Positions 1 through 3,797 of a DNA stretch of 6,230 bases are shown in pieces (the first letter of the stretch is position 1; the number at the start of each line of letters is the position of its first letter). The translations under genes and the position numbers were made by a program. A model generated the notes under the pieces. That model had not been told where the DNA came from. It saw only the letters and a program-made list of their open reading frames with translations, and made no database searches. Origin of the DNA: Deltaproteobacteria bacterium (GTDB lineage Bacteria > Desulfobacterota > Binatia > Binatales > Binataceae); assembly GCA_003161515.1 (NCBI GenBank), contig PMOH01000435.1:9776-16005 (forward strand), written 5' to 3'.

Positions 1-73
1 CTGCGCTGTAAGGCCAGGCGGGCAACGCGCCAATTAAGAGAACTACTAGTACAACCAAAAGTATGAGGTTCAT
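1..73 (-). CDS. DUF3309-like small hydrophobic protein, cut by the left window edge
   Basis: This is the first 24 codons of a minus-strand gene that runs off the left edge. It starts at ATG 73-71, with an AGGA ribosome binding site at 85-82, eight bases away. The visible product is an almost uninterrupted hydrophobic helix (leucines, valines, isoleucines) followed by G-A-L-P-A-W-P-Y-S. A leading helix and then a G-ALP-x-WP turn is the typical start of the DUF3309 family, which are proteins of about 50 residues with two membrane spans and no known function. The assignment rests on memory of the family pattern and half of the protein. It lies 67 bases downstream of another tiny membrane-protein gene on the same strand, so the two probably share a transcript. 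The gap contains two hairpins. Confidence 0.72.
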   Translation of the reverse strand, partial: MNLILLVVLVVLLIGALPAWPYSA

Positions 74-95
74 AACTACCATCCTATGTGGTTCG

Positions 96-128
96 CCGCG
101 AAGGTCGCGGGGTCATCTTGAGATGACC
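96..128. repeat. Two adjacent hairpins between the small membrane-protein genes
   Basis: Two perfect inverted repeats lie back to back. The first has arms CCGCGA (96-101) and TCGCGG (105-110) around AGG. The second has arms GGTCATCT (111-118) and AGATGACC (121-128) around TG. Neither is followed by a T-run on either strand, so an intrinsic terminator is unlikely. They could be RNA structures in the intercistronic region of the minus-strand transcript (stability or translation control), or the second could be a DNA-binding palindrome. Which of these applies is unknown. Confidence 0.55.
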
Positions 129-140
129 AAGGTTAAGGGT

Positions 141-221
141 TTAGAGCAGGTGACCCAGCACGAACCAAATGACGATGATCGAAGCTGGAACGCCGAGAAG
201 CCATGCAACTGCATAACGCAT
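141..221 (-). CDS. 26-residue single-span membrane protein
   Basis: This is a complete tiny ORF of 26 codons. It starts at ATG 221-219, with a GAGGA ribosome binding site at 235-231 (nine-base spacing), and stops at TAA 143-141. The product begins M-R-Y-A-V-A-W-L-L-G-V-P and continues as one hydrophobic helix (P-A-S-I-I-V-I-W-F-V-L) ending G-H-L-L. That is a single membrane span with a basic residue near the N terminus. I recognise only a general resemblance to very short bacterial proteins with an LLGVP start and cannot name a family. Support for a real gene comes from the ribosome binding site, the membrane-like composition, the DUF3309-like gene next on the same strand, and a sigma-54-type box about 60 bases upstream. 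Function is unknown; stress-related membrane adaptation is an inference from context. Confidence 0.66.
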   Translation of the reverse strand: MRYAVAWLLGVPASIIVIWFVLGHLL

Positions 222-281
222 TAGTCTAAGTCCTCTACTATCTTTCAGTTTCGACCATCGTAGGCCGATAGATGATTAAAT

Positions 282-297
282 AGCAGGAAGTGCGCCA
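282..297 (-). promoter_or_regulatory. Putative sigma-54 promoter for the small membrane-protein genes
   Basis: Read on the minus strand the box is TGGCGCACTTCCTGCT. It has the invariant GG-N10-GC spacing of -24/-12 promoters, a full TGGC, and CTGCT where TTGCW is the consensus. The predicted start site is near 271, giving a leader of about 50 bases that contains the ribosome binding site of the 26-residue gene. The match is one step weaker than the three best boxes in the window. On the plus strand the same bases overlap a possible ribosome binding site ahead of the methyltransferase. Confidence 0.52.
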
Positions 298-372
298 ATG
301 AATTATGCAGATAAATGGCCTCGGAACATGAAGGATCGCCTGAAAGATTTACCTATAGAGCACTGCAAATGA
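298..372 (+). CDS. Possible 24-residue leader ORF overlapping the methyltransferase start
   Basis: A 24-codon ORF starts at ATG 298-300 behind GGAAG at 286-290 (seven-base spacing), which is a better ribosome binding site than either methyltransferase start has. It ends at TGA 370-372, and that stop overlaps ATG 369-371, which is codon 19 of the methyltransferase frame, as ATGA. This layout would allow translational coupling into a shorter methyltransferase. The peptide (starting M-N-Y-A-D-K-W-P) resembles nothing I recognise, so it may be a chance ORF. Confidence 0.22.
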   Translation: MNYADKWPRNMKDRLKDLPIEHCK

Positions 373-1169
373 CCGACATCTATCGACGGCCTGATGAGTA
401 CGATCTCGAACACGTAGGAGATGAAGAGGACGTCGTCTTCTATGTAGGTCTCGCCAGAAGCCTCCATCCCAAAGCGGTGCTGGAACTCGCGTGCGGCACC
501 GGCCGGATAACGGTTCCCCTGGCCGAGGAAGGCGCGCGCTCAGGCTTCAACGTGGTCGGGCTGGATAGCGAAGCGAACATGCTGGAGCAGGCGCGGGACA
601 AGGCCGGCCAGCTGCCGGCGGCGGCCCGCAAGCGGCTCCGCCTGGTGCATGGCGATATGCGTAAATGGCACGGGCGCGGACCGTTCGACCTGATAATCGT
701 GCCGTGCGCCTCGATTACTCATTTGCTCGCGCTGCAAGACCAGCTGGACGTCTGGCGGCGAGCGTTTCAGAATCTTGCGCCGGGAGGGAGGTTCGTGGTC
801 GAGACGGTTATGCCGAATTTCTCAGCCTACGCCGACTCGTTCGCGAATCCTCCGCGGACGCTGGTCGAAATCGATAGGGACGTGACCGACGAACCTAGGA
901 AGATCAGGCTGGTGCGGCGCCGGACGGTTACTTACTTACCTAATGAACAGCGCGCGCAGATTCGTTTTCTCTACGAAAAGTACCGTCGCAAGAGTCTTAT
1001 CGAGTGCTTCATCGACGATTTCGAAAGCCACGTGTATTTTCCGCGCGAGCTGCGACTGCTGTTCCTGCACACAGGCTTCGAGATCGAGGATTTCTTTGGC
1101 GACTATAGCCGGCGGCCGCTGCGGCCGAGCTCGCAGATGATGATCATGATTGGAAGGAAGCCTGGGTGA
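315..1169 (+). CDS. Class I SAM-dependent methyltransferase
   Basis: The product has the Rossmann-type fold of S-adenosylmethionine methyltransferases. Motif I is V-L-E-L-A-C-G-T-G-R-I at residues 55-65. The acidic residue at the end of strand 2 is D84 in V-V-G-L-D-S, a V-H-G-D-M stretch lies at about 111-115, and F-D-L-I-I-V-P at 124-130 is motif IV-like. L-A-P-G-G-R-F-V-V-E-T follows at about 152-162. The roughly 120-residue C-terminal part ends in a strand (M-M-I-M-I-G-R-K-P) as in small-molecule methyltransferases, but the substrate cannot be told from sequence. TAA immediately upstream limits the start to ATG 315 or later. ATG 315 has no clear ribosome binding site, and ATG 369 (residue 19) is a serious alternative because it overlaps the stop of a small upstream ORF. 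It is the only ordinary metabolic-type enzyme in the window, and no sigma-54 box was found for it. Confidence 0.86.
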   Translation: MASEHEGSPERFTYRALQMTDIYRRPDEYDLEHVGDEEDVVFYVGLARSLHPKAVLELACGTGRITVPLAEEGARSGFNVVGLDSEANMLEQARDKAGQLPAAARKRLRLVHGDMRKWHGRGPFDLIIVPCASITHLLALQDQLDVWRRAFQNLAPGGRFVVETVMPNFSAYADSFANPPRTLVEIDRDVTDEPRKIRLVRRRTVTYLPNEQRAQIRFLYEKYRRKSLIECFIDDFESHVYFPRELRLLFLHTGFEIEDFFGDYSRRPLRPSSQMMIMIGRKPG

Positions 1170-1198
1170 AGGGATCCGGCGCGGAACCTCTCCCCTAG

Positions 1199-1221
1199 CC
1201 CCTCTCCCTTCTGGAGAGGGG
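1199..1221. terminator. Hairpin between convergent genes, possible terminator or dispersed repeat
   Basis: A perfect nine-base stem, CCCCTCTCC (1199-1207) with GGAGAGGGG (1213-1221), encloses the loop CTTCT. It lies between the methyltransferase stop and the convergent DUF6496 gene, where a shared terminator is expected. No T-run follows on either strand, so it would be a weak intrinsic terminator. The CCCTCTCC/GGAGAGGG composition, preceded by another CTCTCCCC at 1189-1196, also resembles the dispersed repeat hairpins common in intergenic regions of many bacteria. Copies elsewhere in the genome would decide. Confidence 0.5.
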
Positions 1222-1238
1222 AACGGGAGTCATAAAGA

Positions 1239-1439
1239 CTAGGATTTCTTTTTTGGGACTTTGGCGCCTGCGCGACGGGCTTCGGAGAGACCGATTGCGA
1301 TTGCTTGTTTTCGGCTCTTGACCTTCTTGCCCGAGCTGCCCGATTTCAGGGTTCCCCGCTTCATTTTGTGCATCTCACGTTTGACGGACTTACCGGCTTT
1401 TTTCGAATACTTGCGACCGCTTGATTTCCGGGTGGGCAT
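1239..1439 (-). CDS. DUF6496-type small lysine-rich protein
   Basis: This is a 66-residue, extremely basic protein: 24 of 66 residues are lysine or arginine and only two are acidic. The N-terminal half is a lysine, serine and glycine-rich tail. The conserved C-terminal core reads S-G-K-K-V-K-S-R-K-Q-A-I-A-I-G-L-S-E-A-R at residues 36-55, followed by A-G-A-K-V-P. A K-x-S-R-K-Q-A-I-A-I-x-L-S-E-A-R core is what I know as DUF6496, a short family of unknown function often found in soil bacteria. Such a charge suggests nucleic-acid binding, but this is inference. The start, ATG 1439, has AGGAG at 1453-1449 (nine-base spacing). It lies downstream of the SEC-C gene on the same strand but behind a terminator-like hairpin, so it probably has its own promoter. 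A weak sigma-54-like box (1506-1491) is the only candidate I see. Confidence 0.84.
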   Translation of the reverse strand: MPTRKSSGRKYSKKAGKSVKREMHKMKRGTLKSGSSGKKVKSRKQAIAIGLSEARRAGAKVPKKKS

Positions 1440-1478
1440 AATCGGGCTCTCCTCGAGGATTGCGACTACGACTGATGG

Positions 1479-1549
1479 AAAAAGAAATCCGGCAGTATCA
1501 GCACCGCAAACGGGGGGAGGACGTTCGGGGCGACTGACCCTGCCGGATT
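1479..1549 (-). terminator. Terminator-like long hairpin after the SEC-C gene
   Basis: On the minus strand a perfect ten-base stem forms between AATCCGGCAG (1549-1540) and CTGCCGGATT (1495-1486). Downstream comes TCTTTTT (1485-1479), the layout of an intrinsic terminator for the SEC-C gene that stops at 1562. The 44-base loop is unusually long. Inner pairs TCAG/CTGA just inside a 2x2 mismatch would extend the stem. The structure may therefore be more than a plain terminator, for example a small structured RNA element. Confidence 0.6.
1491..1506 (-). promoter_or_regulatory. Weak sigma-54-like box upstream of the DUF6496 gene
   Basis: The minus-strand sequence CGGTGCTGATACTGCC keeps GG-N10-GC but lacks the T before GG, the TGGC context, and the TT and W of TTGCW. 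A start site near 1480 would give a leader of about 41 bases to the DUF6496 start. It overlaps the hairpin arm of the preceding terminator. A spacing-only match like this is expected by chance in a region of this size, so it is listed only because the neighbouring operons carry better boxes. Confidence 0.2.
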
Positions 1550-1561
1550 GGGGGAAGGACT

Positions 1562-1648
1562 TTATTTACTGTCTTTGCCGCAGCAGTCCCGATAAGGCTT
1601 GCCGGAACCGCATGGACACGGTGCGCTCGGGTTCGGTTTATTCGCCAT
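1562..1648 (-). CDS. 28-residue SEC-C motif zinc-binding protein
   Basis: A stand-alone SEC-C motif of 28 residues: M-A-N-K-P-N-P-S-A-P, then C11-P-C13-G-S-G-K-P-Y-R-D-C22-C23-G-K. The C-x-C-x8-C-C arrangement with the G-S-G-K-x-Y loop is the zinc site known from the C terminus of SecA and from many small YchJ- or SEC-C-type proteins. In SecA it contacts SecB and ribosomes; the partner of a free motif is unknown. The reading frame stays open far upstream, to 1825. ATG 1648 is clearly the start, because a near-perfect GGAGGT ribosome binding site lies at 1659-1654 (five-base spacing) and the sigma-54 box at 1702-1687 predicts transcription from about 1676, inside the longer frame. It stops at TAA 1564-1562 and is followed by a terminator-like hairpin, so it appears to be a one-gene transcript. 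Family certain, cellular role unknown. Confidence 0.85.
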   Translation of the reverse strand: MANKPNPSAPCPCGSGKPYRDCCGKDSK

Positions 1649-1686
1649 GGTGAACCTCCAAACCAAATTGCATTGACCATAATTGT

Positions 1687-1702
1687 AGCAACGCCTGTGC
1701 CA
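1687..1702 (-). promoter_or_regulatory. Sigma-54 promoter of the SEC-C gene
   Basis: The minus-strand box TGGCACAGGCGTTGCT matches the -24/-12 consensus TGGCACG-N4-TTGCW at every specified position except the seventh (A for G). GG-N10-GC spacing is exact. The start site is predicted near 1676, giving a 28-base leader that holds the GGAGGT ribosome binding site. It is the best box in the window. Sigma-54 promoters need an AAA+ activator; the response regulator at 5165-3798 is the only candidate here. Confidence 0.83.
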
Positions 1703-1743
1703 TTTTCTTCCCAGCCCCAATTGCCCGTTTTTTCTAGATTTTG

Positions 1744-1762
1744 TCGATTCAGGCCTAATCGA
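1744..1762. promoter_or_regulatory. Inverted repeat between divergent sigma-54 boxes
   Basis: The 19-base sequence TCGATTCAGGCCTAATCGA has perfect six-base arms (TCGATT/AATCGA) around a seven-base centre. It lies in the divergent region between the SEC-C and lipoprotein boxes, about 42 bases upstream of the first and 94 bases upstream of the second. An activator binding site serving both promoters is possible. I could not find the same palindrome at the other sigma-54 boxes, so the role is speculative. Confidence 0.3.
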
Positions 1763-1855
1763 GAAATGGGAAGTATGTAATAGCTGCAGAAAATTTTTCC
1801 GATCCATTGAATAAGAAGTGCGCATCTATAAAGCGACAAAAACATCGCAGACCCA

Positions 1856-1871
1856 CGGACCAAAAATTGCA
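1856..1871 (+). promoter_or_regulatory. Putative sigma-54 promoter of the lipoprotein gene
   Basis: The box CGGACCAAAAATTGCA has the exact GG-N10-GC spacing and a perfect TTGCA -12 element; the -24 element is CGGACC instead of TGGCAC. The predicted start near 1882 leaves a 24-base leader containing GAGGTG at 1895-1900 ahead of the GTG start at 1906. The fit with an independently chosen translation start makes it credible despite the weaker -24 half. Confidence 0.5.
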
Positions 1872-1905
1872 ATGCGCCCTAACAGAGAACTCACGAGGTG
1901 CGCAC

Positions 1906-2862
1906 GTGGACTCAAAAAACCAATCCCTCCGCCACCAACGCGGCCGAAACTTTCCGCAGCGCCTGGTATCGGCAATGGCCGCCTCCCTCGCTCTGAGCGC
2001 GCTTGCGCTTAGCGGATGCGCTTCGACGACGACGACGAACTCGGACAACCGGACGTTCTTCCGGGACGAGCAGGGTCTCGAAACTCACGGGCGCAAGACC
2101 TGGTTCGATCACCTGGTAGAACTCGATCCGGGCCGCCTTCAGACGCACCTGGCGGCCGACTATGAACAGGCTGCGCCGGAAAGGATCGCCGTGCTTCCAT
2201 TCGACGATACCGGGAGCGCGCAATACGTGGTCGATAAAATCCCGCTGACCCATCGCACGGACGGCGAGCAGGCCGATTGGGCGTGGACCGATGCGAACCG
2301 GATGCGTCGCGCCGTCAACGGATACCTAGCGTCGCGCGAGTTCGTCGAGGCCAACATCATCCAGGTCGATGAGATTCTGAAAGACCATGGAATCAACACC
2401 GAGCAAAAGCTCGAGCAGGTTCCTCCGCAGATGCTGGGCAAGTGGCTCGGCGTCGATGCGGTCGTGTACGGCAAAATCCGCCATTACGACGCGTACTACG
2501 CGTTCCTGCTATCGGCATGGCAGGTCGGGACTGACGTGAGGATGCTTTCGACGCATAACGGCGAGGAGCTGTTCTCCGCCGACGGCAGCCGCTACAGCGT
2601 GAACTTCATGCCGGCGTTCGATCCGATGGACATAGCTATCAACTCGGGGCTCTCGCTGCTCGAGCTGCGTGACGTAACGCTCGCGCGCGCCGAGGAAGAG
2701 GATGCGCGGGAAATCGTGCTGCGCCTGCCGCGGTCGGAAAAGCTGAAGAGCGAGCTGATCGAGGAAGCTCGGCGCCACGACGAGCTCGACGCCGGCAATA
2801 CGCCTGCCTCGAAGCCGGTGATCAAAAGCGACGCCGGCGAAATATCCCTTCTGCAGAAGTAG
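1906..2862 (+). CDS. DUF799/GNA1162-like outer-envelope lipoprotein
   Basis: A 318-residue lipoprotein precursor. The frame is open upstream to 1807, but GTG 1906 is chosen because GAGGTG (1895-1900) sits five bases before it and because it gives a proper signal peptide. That peptide has a basic N-region (R-H-Q-R-G-R-N-F-P-Q-R), a hydrophobic stretch of A, S and L, and the lipobox L-S-G-C with lipidated Cys38. After a Thr-rich linker comes a domain at about 92-270: R-I-A-V-L-P-F-D-D-T, then H-G-I-N-T-E, Q-V-P-P-Q-M-L-G-K-W-L-G-V-D-A-V-V-Y-G-K-I and A-R-E-I-V-L-R-L-P. The order VLPF, then VPP-x-x-L-G-x-x-L-G-x-D-A-V-x-Y, is that of the DUF799/GNA1162 lipoproteins, which have a TolB-N-like fold and unknown function. 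Residue 40 is Ser rather than Asp, so outer-membrane sorting is likely if an E. coli-like Lol rule applies. It is followed by a strong terminator and seems monocistronic. Confidence 0.82.
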   Translation: MDSKNQSLRHQRGRNFPQRLVSAMAASLALSALALSGCASTTTTNSDNRTFFRDEQGLETHGRKTWFDHLVELDPGRLQTHLAADYEQAAPERIAVLPFDDTGSAQYVVDKIPLTHRTDGEQADWAWTDANRMRRAVNGYLASREFVEANIIQVDEILKDHGINTEQKLEQVPPQMLGKWLGVDAVVYGKIRHYDAYYAFLLSAWQVGTDVRMLSTHNGEELFSADGSRYSVNFMPAFDPMDIAINSGLSLLELRDVTLARAEEEDAREIVLRLPRSEKLKSELIEEARRHDELDAGNTPASKPVIKSDAGEISLLQK

Positions 2863-2875
2863 TACTAAAAAAAGA

Positions 2876-2902
2876 GTCGCCGCCGGAGTTCCCGGCGGCG
2901 AC
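2876..2902. terminator. Bidirectional intrinsic terminator
   Basis: A perfect eleven-base GC-rich stem, GTCGCCGCCGG (2876-2886) with CCGGCGGCGAC (2892-2902), has the loop AGTTC. On the minus strand it is followed by TC and seven T (2873-2867), a strong terminator for the csbD-BON operon. On the plus strand only a short TTTATA follows, serving the lipoprotein gene that stops at 2862. It separates the two convergent units. Confidence 0.92.
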
Positions 2903-2927
2903 CCTTTATAGCTAGCGGACGGATCGA

Positions 2928-3392
2928 CTATCGGGCCGAGTTGGCCACCATCAGTCGGTTGTCGACGCTCTTCACGCCCTCTTTCTGCTGGGCGATCTGA
3001 GCTGCGCGCGCTGCCATGTCAGGTGACGCCACGTTGCCCTTCAAAGTCACGATGCCGGCGGACGTCCTGACGCGAATTTTCGAAGACTTGATCTCCGAAT
3101 CCTGCATCAAAGCCTCCTTCACCTCGGCCGTGATGGTCGTGTCCTTTACCGCACGCGTGGTGCCGTGAAAGGTGTCCTTCGCAGCCGCAGCAGTATCTTC
3201 ACCGGCGCCCTTCATATCGCGTCCAGCCGCACGCATCTGCTGGCTTGCAGGCGCGTTGGGATCAGTGCTGGCCGGCGCGCCGTTGTAGTTGGCATTCGCC
3301 GGCGCCATCTCTTGAGCAAACGCAGGCATCGCCAAGACCATGCCGAACAACGCGGCGGGCACGATTAGTCGGAAATTGTATTTTGTAGCCAT
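2928..3392 (-). CDS. Periplasmic BON-domain protein (OsmY-like)
   Basis: A 154-residue secreted protein. Residues 1-26 form a signal peptide (K and R near the start, then a hydrophobic core) with an A-F-A cleavage site before Q27. A low-complexity Ala, Asn and Pro-rich linker follows. Residues about 60-80 (D-M-K-G-A-G-E-D-T-A-A-A-A-K-D-T) look like an amphipathic helix. One BON domain spans about 84-150, with T-T-I-T-A-E-V-K-E-A-L, the core G-I-V-T-L-K-G-N-V and the closing V-K-S-V-D-N-R-L. BON domains bind phospholipid membranes; OsmY, which has two, protects the periplasm in osmotic stress. Only one domain is present here. ATG 3392 follows AGGAGG (3404-3399, six-base spacing), and only 13 bases separate it from the csbD stop, so the two are one operon ending at the strong terminator at 2902-2876. 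Exact role unknown; envelope stress protection is inferred. Confidence 0.91.
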   Translation of the reverse strand: MATKYNFRLIVPAALFGMVLAMPAFAQEMAPANANYNGAPASTDPNAPASQQMRAAGRDMKGAGEDTAAAAKDTFHGTTRAVKDTTITAEVKEALMQDSEIKSSKIRVRTSAGIVTLKGNVASPDMAARAAQIAQQKEGVKSVDNRLMVANSAR

Positions 3393-3405
3393 AAATTACC
3401 TCCTG

Positions 3406-3603
3406 TTACTCGTCCATCCCTTGCGACTTGAGCCACTTCTCGATGGCTTCGCGTTGGTCGCCTGAGCGCTCCTGGATTTTGCCGACGAGTTTTTCCATGC
3501 TGCCTTGAGCCTGGGTCAAATCGTCATCGGTGACCTGGCCCCATTTGCGCTTGATCTCGCCCGAGAGCTGTTTGAACTTGCCCTTTACCTGATCGGTATT
3601 CAT
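3406..3603 (-). CDS. CsbD/YjbJ-family stress protein
   Basis: A 65-residue hydrophilic protein that begins M-N-T-D-Q-V-K-G-K-F-K-Q and contains G-E-I-K-R-K-W-G-Q-V-T-D-D-D-L, then L-V-G-K-I-Q-E-R-S-G-D-Q. This closely follows E. coli YjbJ (K-x-W-G-x-L-T-D-D-D and L-V-G-K-I-Q-E-R-x-G). The length is normal for the family. CsbD proteins are abundant general-stress proteins of cytosolic type, under sigma B control in Bacillus subtilis, whose molecular action is unknown. ATG 3603 has AAGGAGA at 3620-3614 (ten-base spacing). It is the first gene of a two-gene operon with the BON protein, placed 194 bases downstream of the response-regulator stop on the same strand. A strong sigma-54 box in that gap suggests control by that regulator rather than a general-stress sigma factor. 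Confidence 0.95.
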   Translation of the reverse strand: MNTDQVKGKFKQLSGEIKRKWGQVTDDDLTQAQGSMEKLVGKIQERSGDQREAIEKWLKSQGMDE

Positions 3604-3669
3604 AAACGGACTGTCTCCTTATGCGTCGGTGTGTGTTTTCGGCTTATCGGCCGTGACACGAATAAAAGG

Positions 3670-3685
3670 TGCAAAGATAGGGCCA
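3670..3685 (-). promoter_or_regulatory. Sigma-54 promoter of the csbD-BON operon
   Basis: The minus-strand box TGGCCCTATCTTTGCA has TGGC, the invariant GG-N10-GC and a perfect TTGCA. Positions five and seven differ from TGGCACG. The start site is predicted near 3659, giving a leader of about 56 bases before csbD. It lies in the gap just downstream of the gene for a sigma-54 activator, a common arrangement of regulator and target. Confidence 0.8.
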
Positions 3686-3700
3686 GCGAGATAAGTCACG

Positions 3701-3721
3701 CCCCGCAAGGATTTTGCGAGG
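3701..3721. promoter_or_regulatory. Inverted repeat upstream of the csbD promoter
   Basis: Arms CCCCGCAA (3701-3708) and TTGCGAGG (3714-3721) pair at seven of eight positions around GGATT; the inner CGCAA/TTGCG is perfect. It starts 16 bases upstream of the sigma-54 box. That is close for an activator enhancer site, which usually lies 80-150 bases away, so it could equally be a chance repeat or another regulator's operator. Confidence 0.28.
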
Positions 3722-3797
3722 AAGGCCGCCGTAATTTCTTCACGATCCCGACGCGCGCGCGGATTCGTGTTTCGCGCTGAAGCCGACGTTTGCTTCT

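Noticed and set aside
1649..1825. Long N-terminal extension of the SEC-C frame (87 residues in total)
   Set aside because: The extension includes the promoter box and upstream region, has no ribosome binding site at its start, and has no recognisable protein features. GGAGGT six to eleven bases before ATG 1648 fixes the short form.
1807..1905. Upstream extension of the lipoprotein frame from a TTG at 1807
   Set aside because: It would place about 33 polar residues before the signal peptide, lacks a ribosome binding site, and starts upstream of the predicted promoter.
3779..3796. GAAGC/GCTTC inverted repeat just downstream of the response-regulator stop, as its terminator
   Set aside because: The stem is only five bases with an eight-base loop and has no T-run on the minus strand.
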